This document shows positions 51,153-60,884 of a DNA stretch of 64,000 bases, in pieces. Origin of the DNA: UBA2589 sp038120095 (GTDB taxonomy: Bacteria; Gemmatimonadota; Gemmatimonadetes; Longimicrobiales; Gaopeijiaceae); contig JAYOKZ010000006.1 of the NCBI GenBank assembly GCA_038120095.1, forward strand, positions 38,290-102,289, in the 5' to 3' direction. The notes beneath the pieces are model-generated. The model did no database searches. It saw only the letters and a list, made by a program, of their open reading frames with translations, and had not been told where the DNA came from. A program made the position numbers and the translations under genes. Positions within the stretch are counted from its first letter, which is position 1, and every line of letters starts with the position of its first letter.

Positions 51153-53486
51153 TCAGTGCTTGCTCTCGGTGTCCTCCAGCCACGTCCGGATGGCGCGAAA
51201 CTGACCCTCGCCATCGAGTCCGGCCTCGTGGATCACCATCTCACCCGCCCCGGACCCGAGGTAGTGCCCCTTCGCGAACGGGTGAAGAGTGTGCTTCAAC
51301 CCGATATCCGATCGGACCCAGCGGTACATGGTCGGCAGGGTGAAGCCGGTGATGCCCATCGTCGTTTTGGCTACGTCGTCGTTGAACAGGTCGTGTCGCT
51401 CCTCCTCGGGCAACCGGTCGAAGAGCTCGGGACTGGCGACGTAGATGACATCAAGATCGATTCCCGCCTCGGCGAGTCGCGGCAGCGTCTCCTGCACGAA
51501 GGCGAGCGTGACGCCGGAGCCCTGAAGAACGACCGTTCCCCTCGGCTGACCATTCGCCGAGCGCAGCTTGTACACTCCCCGGGCGGCGGCCGAAGCCGGG
51601 GCCAACCCGAGGCGCTCCCGGTCCAGTACCGGTTCCCCCGGTCGCGTGACGAAGGGCACGATGACCGCTGGCTCCGCCCGAAACGATGCCGCGACGAGCG
51701 GCCATATTTCCTGCGGCTCCCATGGGGTCAGCGTGACTGCGGTACCCGCCACGTAGTTCTCCAGATGCAGCTGCAGCGCCTGGGGGTCCGCATGAGTCGG
51801 TCCGTCCTCGCCGGTTTTCATGCCAGCGTGTCCGCACTGAAGGATGAAGGGAGCGTAACGACTTTGCTCGACTTCCTGCTTCATCTGCTGGCTGATGGCG
51901 TGGACTCGGGCGGGAATGTGTCCGAGAGGGCTGATGAAGGCTCCGTAGGAGGCTCCGGCTCCGCAGTGCTTACCGAACCCGGAGATCCCGCTCAGAATGC
52001 AGGACAGACCATCCTCGCAGATCCCGCCCATCGTGAGCGTGCGGCTACCGGGGTTCTGCGAGTAATGGAAGAATCCCGGAGGGAACCCCTTGGAGGCTGC
52101 GGAGATCGCCGTCGAATCCAGCAGGTCCGCGGCCCCCAGAAGCACGGCCCCCCCCGACTCTCCGTTCAGGTAACCCAGAACTCGACCCAGCTGGGTACGC
52201 AGAGGGGTCTTCGAGCCGATCTCGAGTTCGAGCGCCTCCGGCGTAGAGGTCGGGTCGGACGCTCGGTAGAGACCGTCCAGGTCGGGTGCGTCAGGTCGGG
52301 GACGCCGACCGCGTGCGTTGAGGCCCTCCCGCGACGCTTCGAGACGCTTCGCGGCCTCCTCACACACGTCTCCGGCTTCGGCCGAGAGCCACGCGCGCAG
52401 CATTTCGAGTGTCGCCCAGTGGCAGGCCTCGAGGGCGTCGGCATCGCTCGGGTCCTCCACCTGGGGTACGTCGTTCGCTGCCTCACCGAGAAGGGGTCGG
52501 AGGGCGTCGATGTATGCCTCGGATCCACGCTTGTGCCCTCCCCCGTGGGATTTCTTGCCCGTGATACCGTACCCGAAGCCTTTTTCCGTCCGGTAGACGA
52601 CGGCCGTCGGCTGTCCGTTGTCGAGGGCGAGGGCTCGTCGCTGCCCGGTCAGCACTTGTCCCATGTCGAAACCGTCGCTGACGAACACGACATTCCAGTC
52701 GTGCAGGTAGAAGAACTCCATCGGATCCCACTGGACGTATTCGCCCGGACGACTCCCCTCCCGGGTGACCTGATCCGAGTCGATGGAGGCCTGGTTCCAG
52801 TCGAGGTGACAGATCGCATTGTGGAGTCCGGACGATCCCGCTGCCGCCAGCGATTCGTACACCCGGCCGGGTGTGAGTCCGCCCTCACCCTCCAGCATGT
52901 GGATGCGAGGAGCGTCGGCTCCGAAGTAATCCGCGGCACCGAATGCGAGACCGATCGAGGCCCCCATACCCACGCCCGACGGACCGGTGGCGATCCGAAC
53001 GAACGGCGTCATGGGGGTCGGATGGCCGTCCAGCGCCTTGGAGTGAAACCGCTTGAAGAGTGGTGTGGGCTGGGTCGGATTCCTGCGAAACCCCAGCAGG
53101 TCTTCCCACCGGAGCCGCAAGCGGTCTTCTCCGGGTAGCATCGCAGGATCGGCGATCCGCGTAACCTCGTCGCGCAGCGCCCACATCGCGTACAGTCCGG
53201 TTGCCTTGTGGCCTGCCGCGAAGGAGAGCAGGTCCTGATCGTCCCGAAGCGGATTCCCGATGTCGTACTGCATCGAGTCGAAAAGCGCAGCCGTCATGAT
53301 GTGACCGGCCGACACCGAGCCACCGGGATGTCCCGACTGGGAGAAGTTGAACTGGATCGCCACGAGGGTCCTGTAGATCAGGTCGAATCTCGAGAGCAGG
53401 GCCAGCTCGTCGGCGCTTGCGACTTCAGGGTCGGTGCTGTCGACGTCGATCCAGGTGGCGCGACGGGGTCCAAAAGCTCGGCTCAT
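51153..53486 (-). CDS. transketolase family protein (long subtype)
   Basis: The 777-residue thiamine-diphosphate enzyme is longer than classical transketolase (about 660). It has SQSGHPGGSVSAGHIM, FAAGHKATGLYAMWAL, GPSGVGMGASIGLAFGAADYFG, and a cofactor motif GEGGLTPGRVYESLAAAG...HLDWNQASID in which GDG is replaced by GEG; this substitution appears to be normal for the subtype. The C-terminal half has a pyrimidine-binding domain (KTGEDGPTHADPQALQL). It moves two-carbon units in the pentose phosphate pathway. The N-terminal part of the neighbouring phosphatase frame overlaps only as an artefact. Confidence 0.85.
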   Translation of the reverse strand: MSRAFGPRRATWIDVDSTDPEVASADELALLSRFDLIYRTLVAIQFNFSQSGHPGGSVSAGHIMTAALFDSMQYDIGNPLRDDQDLLSFAAGHKATGLYAMWALRDEVTRIADPAMLPGEDRLRLRWEDLLGFRRNPTQPTPLFKRFHSKALDGHPTPMTPFVRIATGPSGVGMGASIGLAFGAADYFGADAPRIHMLEGEGGLTPGRVYESLAAAGSSGLHNAICHLDWNQASIDSDQVTREGSRPGEYVQWDPMEFFYLHDWNVVFVSDGFDMGQVLTGQRRALALDNGQPTAVVYRTEKGFGYGITGKKSHGGGHKRGSEAYIDALRPLLGEAANDVPQVEDPSDADALEACHWATLEMLRAWLSAEAGDVCEEAAKRLEASREGLNARGRRPRPDAPDLDGLYRASDPTSTPEALELEIGSKTPLRTQLGRVLGYLNGESGGAVLLGAADLLDSTAISAASKGFPPGFFHYSQNPGSRTLTMGGICEDGLSCILSGISGFGKHCGAGASYGAFISPLGHIPARVHAISQQMKQEVEQSRYAPFILQCGHAGMKTGEDGPTHADPQALQLHLENYVAGTAVTLTPWEPQEIWPLVAASFRAEPAVIVPFVTRPGEPVLDRERLGLAPASAAARGVYKLRSANGQPRGTVVLQGSGVTLAFVQETLPRLAEAGIDLDVIYVASPELFDRLPEEERHDLFNDDVAKTTMGITGFTLPTMYRWVRSDIGLKHTLHPFAKGHYLGSGAGEMVIHEAGLDGEGQFRAIRTWLEDTESKH

Positions 53487-53530
53487 GTGGTGTGGTCGTC
53501 CGTGAGGCGTGTTCGAGAGTAGGTGCGAAC

Positions 53531-54853
53531 TCAGATGGTGAGTCCTGCTCCGGAGTGCATGAAGCGGGCGAAGCCCTCGGTATCGTATACGGCTGCCCCG
53601 ATTCGTTCGACGGCCGTCGCGAGCTCATCATCGCTGTTGGCCGTCGAGATCCGTATGTAGTGTTGGCCTTCACTGCCGCGCTCGCTGAACGACCGGCGAT
53701 CGAGAGCTGCAACTCGATGGTCGTGCAGCAGGAACAACGTGAAGAGTGTGGCCGGGCTGGTTGTGGACCGCACGTCTGGTCCAAGCTTCTGGTACGCCTC
53801 GAGGGCTCCAATCCGGTCGAGCGCTTTTTCGATATTCGGAAAGGCGTAGAAGGCACCTTTCGGGTTCTGGCACGTGATGCCGTCGACCCGGTTCAGTCCG
53901 GAGACGACGAGGTTGCGTCGCCTCTCGAACGCCTCGACCATGCGGCCGATGGCTTTGGGACTTTCCGACGAACGCAGTGCCTCGATCGCGCCCCATTGGT
54001 TGTACGGCGGAAGCGAGGCGAAGAAGTTGATGGCCAGTTTGCGGTGGATTTCCGCCTCTCGGACGGTCGGATACACCGCCCAACCCACTCGGCCACCTGT
54101 CCAGGCATACGTCTTCGATACACCTGACGCGATGATGGTTCTTGCTTCCATTCCGGGCATGGACGCGATGCTGACGTGTTCGTCCCCGTCGAAGGTGATC
54201 GCCTCGTACGACTCGTCGGAATAGACACGAACCGTAGGGTCCGTTCGCTCCAGGATGAGCTCGCTCAACCCCCGAAGCTGATCACGGGATGCCACCCCAC
54301 CTGTGGGGTTGGACGGAAAGTTGAGAAAGATCAGGCCCGTGTTGTCCGTTATGAGAGGCTCGAGCTGCGTACGTGTCAGACCGAAGCCCTCCTCTTCCCG
54401 CAGGACGAGAGGCACCGGATTGCATCGGAAGTACGGGATGAACGATTCGAACAGCGGGTAGCCCGGGGAGGGGTAGATCACGTCCTCGCCGGGCTCGCTG
54501 TAGGCCATGTGCGCGAGGCCGATCGCCGGACGACCTCCCGGGTAGATCACGACTCGGTCCGGATCGATATCGAGGCCGTGCCGCTCACCGACGGATCGGG
54601 CCACCTCGACGCGAAGTTCGCGAATACCGCCCGGGTCGCAGTAGGTCGTCAGTCCACGGTCGATCGCGGCCTTGACCGCCTCCGCTATGTGCTGCGGGAG
54701 AGGAAAATCCGGCTGGCCGATGTTGCAGCGGATGACGGGCCCGCCATTGCGCTCGACCTCTTCGATCAGGGCCCCGAATGAAAACGCTGCTTCGGTGCCG
54801 ATGCGATGGACACGCGGGGCGAAAAGCGAGGGGAGGTGGGCGGCTGATGGCAT
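53531..54853 (-). CDS. class I/II pyridoxal-phosphate aminotransferase
   Basis: The 440-residue fold type I enzyme has NIGQPDFPLPQHIAEAVKAAI, TTYCDPGGIRELRVEVA, FPSNPTGGVASRDQL, VYSDESYEAITFDG and the PLP lysine in ASGVSKTYAWTGGRVGW, resembling aspartate-type aminotransferases. It transfers amino groups between amino acids and 2-oxo acids; the specificity is not evident. It lies 44 bp before transketolase on the same strand and is divergent from the sensor kinase gene. Confidence 0.88.
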   Translation of the reverse strand: MPSAAHLPSLFAPRVHRIGTEAAFSFGALIEEVERNGGPVIRCNIGQPDFPLPQHIAEAVKAAIDRGLTTYCDPGGIRELRVEVARSVGERHGLDIDPDRVVIYPGGRPAIGLAHMAYSEPGEDVIYPSPGYPLFESFIPYFRCNPVPLVLREEEGFGLTRTQLEPLITDNTGLIFLNFPSNPTGGVASRDQLRGLSELILERTDPTVRVYSDESYEAITFDGDEHVSIASMPGMEARTIIASGVSKTYAWTGGRVGWAVYPTVREAEIHRKLAINFFASLPPYNQWGAIEALRSSESPKAIGRMVEAFERRRNLVVSGLNRVDGITCQNPKGAFYAFPNIEKALDRIGALEAYQKLGPDVRSTTSPATLFTLFLLHDHRVAALDRRSFSERGSEGQHYIRISTANSDDELATAVERIGAAVYDTEGFARFMHSGAGLTI

Positions 54854-54953
54854 TGGTGCTGCGGTCAGATTCGCGGTGGCACCGGAGGATCATGGTGGTC
54901 CCGCCCGTTGGCAAGCCGTTGCCGCCGTGCAGGGCTTCGGGGATCTTCGAATC

Positions 54954-56720
54954 ATGAATCCGGCCACCGTCCTGCCCTCCGATACAGAGTTGGCCGCTGC
55001 GTACCTGCAGCTCGCCGTCACCCTTGGCCTCGTTGTGCTGTGCGGTGTCCTCAATCGGCGCTATCGCCGACGGTACTTTGTGCTCTGGTCCGTTGCGTGG
55101 GCGGTGTATTCCCTCCGACTGCTCGCGATCATCACCTTCCTGATCACGGGCGCTCAGGCGTGGCTCTTCTGGCACCAGGTCGCCACTGGCTGGACGGCTG
55201 TCGCCTTCCTGTGGGCCGCCATGGTGTTCGCGCAGAGGGCGGAGTGGCGACCCGTGTACGGGGTTCTGGTGTTCTTTCCCGTGCTCTGGGCGTTCATCGG
55301 CATTTACGTGCTGGACAATTTCCTGCTGGCTGCCGGACCGATGATCGGCTTCCTGAGCCTCACCACGGCAGCTGCGGGATGGGCGTTCCTGCGCTATCAC
55401 CGACTCGTGGGATCGCCGTCCGCCCGCTTCCTCGCGCTTGTCCTGTTCCTCTGGGGACTACATCACCTCGATTACCCGTTGCTCCGTGCCCGGGGTGCGT
55501 GGAATCCATGGGGCTACTACCTCGACATCACATTTTCGATATCCGTTGGACTGGGCATCCTGTTCCTCGTCCTGGAGGATCTGGACCAGGGCCTCACCAA
55601 CCTGACGGCGCTGTCGGGCGAGTTGCACTCCGGGATTGCCCGACAGGAGCCGATGGCCGAGGCGATGCTGCGTCGGGCCCTGTCGCTGCGGGGAGTGCAG
55701 GGATCGGCCTTGTGGATCGCAACGGAGGGTGGGGGTCACTTCGTGCAGGGAGCGGGGGTCGCCGCGCTCTGGCCGTTCGAGGGCGCACCCGAGACAGCGC
55801 GTCGGGCAGCCATCCAGGTTCGCCGAGATGGAGTTCCTACGGTCGCGCGTTCGACGACGAGCGAACGGGACTCCCATGGACACGCGTACACCGCCGCTCT
55901 TCCGGTTCTCGGCGATGACGGGGCGGTCGGAGCCGTTGTGGTCGTGGGGCAGGCTCGAGATCCGTTCACGGTGCTGGATCATCGTTTTCTCGTGGCCTTC
56001 GGGCAGCAGGTAGGCGCCGCACTCTCGAACGAGGAACTGAATCGAGATCTGCTGAGCAGGTCGGAGGAATTGGAGCGGTTGCAGTCGCGAATGGTCCATC
56101 AGCACGAGGAGGAGCGAGCGCGGATCTGGCGGGAGCTCCATGACGAGACGGCTCAGGTTCTCGCGGCTCTCAACCTGCAGTTGGGCGTGATTGCCGAACG
56201 TAGCGACGAGGCTCTGGCTTCTCCGCTGGAGCGAGCCCGAACGTTGCTGGGGGAGGGTATCAAGAGCATTCGCAGCGTGACGAGAAATCTTCGACCCGTG
56301 GCGCTCGACGATCTGGGGCTCATTCCTGCGATGCGGGCTCTGGCCCGGGATTTTCACGAGCCTGATCGGCTTTCCGTCGCCTTTGATGCCCCTTCGGGCT
56401 CACCCGGTTTATCGCGAGATGCGGAGTCGGCCGTGTACCGCGCCATGCAGGAAGGTCTGTCGAATGCGGTACGTCACGGGGCGAGGTCCCGGATCTCCGT
56501 CGGTCTGATGCGGACCGCCACGCACGCGGTGCTCACCGTCGAAGATGATGGTCCGGGGTTTCCGGAGGATACGGCCTCTCGCCTGCGGAGCCGAGGTGGT
56601 CTGGCAGGCCTGCGGGAACGGGTGACCGCGCTCGGGGGTGAACTGATGATGGAAAATGGGCTCGAAACCGGTGCGATTCTGCGTGTTGGACTGCCCCTTC
56701 AGGACGAGTCGGAATCATGA
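54954..56720 (+). CDS. membrane sensor histidine kinase (NarL/DegS type, HisKA_3)
   Basis: The 588-residue protein has a seven-span N-terminal membrane domain (residues about 14-210), a GAF-like middle region (about 225-370), a coiled coil, and HisKA_3 with ARIWRELHDETAQVLAALNLQLGVI (phospho-accepting histidine in ELHDE). The ATPase domain has AMQEGLSNAVRHG and VEDDGPGFP, and GLAGLRERVTALGGEL. The signal sensed by the membrane domain is unknown. ATG 54954 is followed immediately by the first span. Its stop overlaps the response regulator start by 4 bp. Confidence 0.9.
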   Translation: MNPATVLPSDTELAAAYLQLAVTLGLVVLCGVLNRRYRRRYFVLWSVAWAVYSLRLLAIITFLITGAQAWLFWHQVATGWTAVAFLWAAMVFAQRAEWRPVYGVLVFFPVLWAFIGIYVLDNFLLAAGPMIGFLSLTTAAAGWAFLRYHRLVGSPSARFLALVLFLWGLHHLDYPLLRARGAWNPWGYYLDITFSISVGLGILFLVLEDLDQGLTNLTALSGELHSGIARQEPMAEAMLRRALSLRGVQGSALWIATEGGGHFVQGAGVAALWPFEGAPETARRAAIQVRRDGVPTVARSTTSERDSHGHAYTAALPVLGDDGAVGAVVVVGQARDPFTVLDHRFLVAFGQQVGAALSNEELNRDLLSRSEELERLQSRMVHQHEEERARIWRELHDETAQVLAALNLQLGVIAERSDEALASPLERARTLLGEGIKSIRSVTRNLRPVALDDLGLIPAMRALARDFHEPDRLSVAFDAPSGSPGLSRDAESAVYRAMQEGLSNAVRHGARSRISVGLMRTATHAVLTVEDDGPGFPEDTASRLRSRGGLAGLRERVTALGGELMMENGLETGAILRVGLPLQDESES

Positions 56721-57376
56721 CGAATGATGTGGTACGCGTGGTCATCGCCGATGACCATTCGGTCGTGCGACAGGGAATTCGGGGAGTACTCGAGGAGGTC
56801 GACGGTCTCGAGGTTGTGGGTGAGGCGGGAGACGGAGGCGAAGCGCTTGCGCTGGTTTCCGACCTCGCCCCGGATGTGGTCGTGCTGGACGTGAACATGC
56901 CGGAAAAGTCGGGTCTCGAGGTGACGATGGAGCTCCGTGAGGAAGCGCATCCTGCTCGAGTACTCATCCTGTCCATGCATGATGATCCGGAGTACGTGCT
57001 CCAGGCGGTACGCTCCGGTGCGGACGGGTACGTTCTGAAAGATGTTGCGCCGGCGGACCTTCGAGACGCGGTCGTGGCGGTCCATGAAGGGCGAGACTAC
57101 TTCACGGCCCGGGTCACTCAACAGTTGAGCGTAGCGCTGCGGAAAGAGATCGAAGAAGAACAGCTGCGGACACGACTCGGGTCGCTTACGAACCGGGAGC
57201 GTGAGGTTCTGCTCCTGGTGGCGCAGGGGCTGACGAATCGCGAGATCGGTGAAACGCTCTCGATTTCTCCCAGGACAGTCGAGACGCACCGCGAGCGGGT
57301 CATGGGAAAGTTGCGCATTCGAACGGTGGCGGGGCTCACGCGCTTCGTTGTCGAACACGGTCTGGATGAGGCCTGA
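56717..57376 (+). CDS. NarL/FixJ family response regulator
   Basis: The 219-residue regulator has a receiver domain (IADDHSVVRQGIRGVLEEV, phospho-acceptor in VVVLDVNMPEKSGLE at Asp58, LSMHDDPEYVLQAVRSGADGYVLKD) and a LuxR-type helix-turn-helix (LTNREREVLLLVAQGLTNREIGETLSISPRTVETHRERVMGKL). It is translationally coupled to the kinase at 54954, its evident partner. The target genes are not known. Confidence 0.94.
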   Translation: MTNDVVRVVIADDHSVVRQGIRGVLEEVDGLEVVGEAGDGGEALALVSDLAPDVVVLDVNMPEKSGLEVTMELREEAHPARVLILSMHDDPEYVLQAVRSGADGYVLKDVAPADLRDAVVAVHEGRDYFTARVTQQLSVALRKEIEEEQLRTRLGSLTNREREVLLLVAQGLTNREIGETLSISPRTVETHRERVMGKLRIRTVAGLTRFVVEHGLDEA

Positions 57377-57501
57377 ACCTCGGACACCGTGCGGGTGAAC
57401 CGGGTCCGTAGATTCACGAATTCCTGCTGACACCGGCTTCGTCCAGCTTCGCGATCTTGTTCCCGGAACGTCCCCGGGGTGGCTCGCAAAGAGGCAGTTC
57501 G

Positions 57502-58215
57502 ATGCGGTCGCTCGTTCACTACATTCCCATTGCCACCACGTGCCTGACGATTGTCTTCGCCCCGATCGTCTTCCGTCGGTGGCGAGCGCGAAAACCGGCA
57601 CCCCACCTCTTCTGGTGGGCTTTGGGCATCGCGATGTACGGTGTGGGCACCTTGACGGAGTCGGCAACGACTCTGTTCGGCTGGAATGAAGTGATTTTTC
57701 GTAGTTGGTACATTTCTGGAGCCCTTCTGGGTGGGGCACCGCTTGCTCAGGGAACCGTGTATCTCATGCTCGAACGGCGCACCGCGAATCGCATGTCCGC
57801 CGTCCTCGCCGCAGTCATTCTCGCCGCGGCGACCGCAGTCGTTCTCTCGCCCATCGACCATTCCCTGGTCGAAACCCACCGCCTGACCGGAGCGGTGATG
57901 GAGTGGCGCTGGGCACGGTGGTTCAGCCCATTCATAAACATCTACGCAGCGATTTTTCTGATCGGCGGAGCAGCGCTCTCCGCGTGGCGTTATCGTGGCA
58001 GTGCTGCCTTGCGTCACCGGTTCATCGGTAACTGCTGGATCGCGCTGGGTGCCCTGCTGCCGGGGATTGGCGGGACGGCGACCCGAATGGGGCACACGGA
58101 GGTTCTCTACGTCACGGAACTGATCGGAATCGTGTTGATCTGGCTGGGCTACACGTACAACGTGCGACCGAAGGAGCTCCGGGAGGCGGGGCAAGCACTG
58201 GGCGCGCCGGCCTGA
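57502..58215 (+). CDS. seven-span membrane protein, hypothetical
   Basis: The 237-residue protein has about seven hydrophobic segments, including YIPIATTCLTIVFAPIVF, HLFWWALGIAMYGVGTLTE, AVLAAVILAAATAVVL, FINIYAAIFLIGGAAL and LYVTELIGIVLIWLGYTY. Its pattern is similar to the N-terminal membrane domain of the kinase at 54954, but no enzymatic domain follows. ATG 57502 is preceded by GAGG 8 bases upstream. I do not recognise the family. Confidence 0.65.
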   Translation: MRSLVHYIPIATTCLTIVFAPIVFRRWRARKPAPHLFWWALGIAMYGVGTLTESATTLFGWNEVIFRSWYISGALLGGAPLAQGTVYLMLERRTANRMSAVLAAVILAAATAVVLSPIDHSLVETHRLTGAVMEWRWARWFSPFINIYAAIFLIGGAALSAWRYRGSAALRHRFIGNCWIALGALLPGIGGTATRMGHTEVLYVTELIGIVLIWLGYTYNVRPKELREAGQALGAPA

Positions 58216-58272
58216 CCCGAATGCGTGGTTCCCCCGTGGTGAGACACGTCAGTGCGACGAGCGCCGCACGCC

Positions 58273-58977
58273 TCAGCCGCGGAGTGTGAGTGCCGCAAGC
58301 TCAATCGCATGCGTGACAGCATCGCTATGGGTTCCTCCACCGAATCCACGGCGTGTCAGCCACGACGTGAGCCGCCGGCGCACTTTCTGTCTCTCGTTCG
58401 ACCAGGTGTCGTCGGTGAGTGCCGCAAGGACCGCGGGGCTCTGCCGGGAGACCCAGGATGCGACAGCCGCTCGGGCGAGGTCCTGATCGCTCGTGCCCTC
58501 TGAGTCGAAGACATCTTCGATAGCCTCGTGGGCGAGGTCCGGCGTGATTCCCTTGCTTCGAAGCTCGGCTGTAAGCGCAGAGCGGCCCTTCGGACGGTGC
58601 CGGAGGCGGTCGCGCACGAACGCGGCGGCGACGCCCGCGTCATCGATCAGGCCTCGCTCCTCCAGGCGGTCCAGACAGAGATCGATCCGTGCCGGACGAA
58701 ATCCCTTTTGACGGAGTCGCCTGCCGAGCTCCGTACGGGTTCGGGCCCGAAATGAGAGCAGGTTCAGGGCGGCATCCCGTACCCGGACGTCGGCATCGTG
58801 ATTGAGGAGGGTGTGGCGAGTGGATCCCGGGAGCGAATCTCCGACCCCGAGCCGACTACGCTCGAGAGCCTCCAGCATGACTTCGAAAGGCTCGGAGCCG
58901 TCGTCCAGGTGGATGAGCACCTTGAGGCCTCGGGGTCTGCGCGGCTGAATTCGGATGATGAACGGGGCAGTGCTCAA
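58273..58977 (-). CDS. recX: RecX family regulatory protein
   Basis: The 234-residue protein has tandem three-helix repeats: AALNLLSFRARTRTELGRRLRQKGF, CLDRLEERGLIDDAGVAAAFVRDRL, GRSALTAELRSKGITPDLAHEAIEDV, which is the RecX pattern. RecX binds and restrains RecA filaments. recA is not in the window; instead the gene lies near DUF6504 and imuB, grouping SOS-related functions. TTG 58977 gives a start that matches the conserved IRIQPRRPRGLKVLIHLDDG beginning; an upstream frame is unconserved. Confidence 0.85.
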   Translation of the reverse strand: MSTAPFIIRIQPRRPRGLKVLIHLDDGSEPFEVMLEALERSRLGVGDSLPGSTRHTLLNHDADVRVRDAALNLLSFRARTRTELGRRLRQKGFRPARIDLCLDRLEERGLIDDAGVAAAFVRDRLRHRPKGRSALTAELRSKGITPDLAHEAIEDVFDSEGTSDQDLARAAVASWVSRQSPAVLAALTDDTWSNERQKVRRRLTSWLTRRGFGGGTHSDAVTHAIELAALTLRG

Positions 58978-59082
58978 AGTCCGTCGTTCGTGTCCACGGT
59001 GTGCAGTGGTGGGGAGGGGGTGGGGAGTGCGGTCGTTACCACCCGAGCTTGAAGCGGTTCCGCTGTCGACGCCATGCACCGA

Positions 59083-59388
59083 TCAGCCGCGCTGTACGTA
59101 CCACTCGTCCATGAGGAGGTCGTGATAGAGGGTCAGCACCTTCCCGTCATCGAGTACGACCGTCAGGTAGTCTCGCGAAATCGTATGCCTCCACCACTCA
59201 TCGTCGATGCGCCAGCGTTCCCGGATCACGGTAATTCGCCGAGCCGGTTTCCCCGGGAGTCGAACATAGGTCGGGGTGCCGTGCTCGTCGGTTTTCACCA
59301 CAACCGATCTGGGTGTGTCGAGTGGCTTGAGGTAGGGGCGCTGCCGCATGGTCTGAATGGGTTCAGGAATCAAGACTGAGCAGGGCAT
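59083..59388 (-). CDS. DUF6504 family protein linked to ImuB
   Basis: The 101-residue protein contains ARRITVIRERWRIDDEWWRHTISRDYLTVVLDDGKVLTLYHDLL, a small beta-rich domain often encoded downstream of imuB in SOS mutagenesis cassettes. It overlaps the imuB 3' end by 26 bp if ATG 59388 is used; ATG 59352 avoids the overlap. A role with the translesion polymerase is inferred only from context. Confidence 0.7.
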   Translation of the reverse strand: MPCSVLIPEPIQTMRQRPYLKPLDTPRSVVVKTDEHGTPTYVRLPGKPARRITVIRERWRIDDEWWRHTISRDYLTVVLDDGKVLTLYHDLLMDEWYVQRG

Positions 59389-60622
59389 GGCGACGTTCGG
59401 GGATTCTCGACCACGGGTCGATCTCGACGACTCGGTATAGAGGTGAATGCCCTATACGCAACTTGAGCTCTTTGACTGCATCTCTAAGTGAAGAAGGGAC
59501 TTCACCTTGGTCAAAATCGAGCTCACCTGCCGCTCGCGCCCCATCGTTGTTCCGGTCGAACAGCTGGGTCTGCGTACTCTGGACTCCGAAATCGGTAAGC
59601 TCCAGAAGGAGAGTCTCGACAGCTCGTGGCGGAGGTGTGATCGCCATCTTCGCACGCAAGGGTGCGGCAATTCGTTCCCGATCGGAGGTGGATTCCCGAA
59701 GTACGGTTTCGACGAACCAGGAGCCTCCACCCTCCAGGTGGGCACCCATCCTGACACCGTTTACGCTGCGACCTCGACGGGCGGGACGAGCCAGGGATCG
59801 CTCGACGAGTCGATCCAGGGCGCTGTGCAGTGTGCCTGTGAGTCCGACAGGGTTGGGAAAATCGAGGGAGACACGGATCGGACGAGGGCGATGCCACGGG
59901 CGGACAGGATCGATCCGTCGTGCCGTCGCCCAGGCGAGCGCATGCCGTCCGTCTTCGCCGAATTGCGTGACCAGTGCCGGCTCGGGTAAGCGACGGAGCT
60001 CACCGAGCGTGCGTACACCGAGCCTCTCCAGCCGCTGGATGACGAGTGGGTCGACGGGCAGGGAGCCTGTCGGGCAATCAGCCAGGAATGCGAGGATTCG
60101 GTTTTCAGGAACAATGATCGGCCGGCCGGACCGGGCGGAGGCTGCCGCGACCCATGCTCCAAACTTGCCCGGTGCCATCCCGGCACGGGTTGCAGCGACG
60201 AGCGGGGAGGGGAAGACCCGGAAAAGAAGGCTGAGGGCACGGTCGACCTGCCGGACCGGCGAGCCGAACAGGCGTTCGAGACCATCCATTCCGAGGAAGA
60301 CACGGCCCCGGCCGGCCGGTTCGATCACCGGTGTGAGTTCCGCAAGCGCCTCGAGCATCGTGTCGACAGCAGCGTCGTAATGGGCCGGATCGGGCTCGAG
60401 TAGTGTGAGGGAGGTGCACAGAGCGACAGCCTGGGAAACGAGCTGTCCGGGCCGGACCCCGGCTTCGTGAGCGCGTTCGGAGACCTGCCAGACCGTGCGG
60501 CGGGTGCGTTCATCGGGTGACAGGAGGGCGACCGAAGTGCTGTCCAACTCCGGAGAGCGGACCAGTTCCAGTCGGAGCTCGAAGGTCGGGAGCCAGAGGC
60601 AGAGGGCCTGCCGGCTTTCCAT
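59363..60622 (-). CDS. imuB: ImuB-like Y-family polymerase protein (SOS mutasome)
   Basis: The protein of about 419 residues starts ALCLWLPTFELRLELVRSPEL and has TPVIEPAGRGRVFLGMDGLERLFG in place of a normal DinB-type active-site segment; the acidic residues that coordinate metal in active Y-family polymerases are not conserved in ImuB, which acts as a clamp-binding adaptor for DnaE2. It also has a helix-hairpin-helix region (LERLGVRTLGELRRLPEPAL). ATG 60622 is chosen; the frame is open upstream with another ATG at 60793. No imuA gene is adjacent. Two operator-like repeats about 270 bp upstream match the one before dnaE2. Confidence 0.85.
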   Translation of the reverse strand: MESRQALCLWLPTFELRLELVRSPELDSTSVALLSPDERTRRTVWQVSERAHEAGVRPGQLVSQAVALCTSLTLLEPDPAHYDAAVDTMLEALAELTPVIEPAGRGRVFLGMDGLERLFGSPVRQVDRALSLLFRVFPSPLVAATRAGMAPGKFGAWVAAASARSGRPIIVPENRILAFLADCPTGSLPVDPLVIQRLERLGVRTLGELRRLPEPALVTQFGEDGRHALAWATARRIDPVRPWHRPRPIRVSLDFPNPVGLTGTLHSALDRLVERSLARPARRGRSVNGVRMGAHLEGGGSWFVETVLRESTSDRERIAAPLRAKMAITPPPRAVETLLLELTDFGVQSTQTQLFDRNNDGARAAGELDFDQGEVPSSLRDAVKELKLRIGHSPLYRVVEIDPWSRIPERRHALLSLDS

Positions 60623-60884
60623 CGATACCCGGGATATGGTCGGCTGGAAGACGGTGCCTGCCCCGGGGCCACTGGCCCAGCTGGTGTCTGCGGCTGCCGT
60701 AGTCAGCCAGTCGCTGGTGGTACTGTGGTCATGAACCCGCCCACGACCTTGGCGGGTGGGAATAGACTGCGCGGAAGCGTGGGAACGAGCCATGGCTGGA
60801 TGGGACACCTGAGATGGATGATCAAGACGGCAATCCTTCGTCCCGGAGCGCGCGTCGTGCATGGGCCCGGATCGAAGGATATTA

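Noticed and set aside
51066..53138. 690-codon plus-strand open frame antisense to transketolase
   Set aside because: No family resemblance; the opposite strand encodes transketolase motifs throughout.
51153..53486. Inactive transketolase because of GEG in place of GDG
   Set aside because: The whole cofactor region looks coherent and the substitution seems typical of the long subtype, so loss of activity is not supported.
60623..60884. An imuA gene between the SOS boxes and imuB
   Set aside because: No frame in this stretch has RecA/SulA-like features or adequate length.
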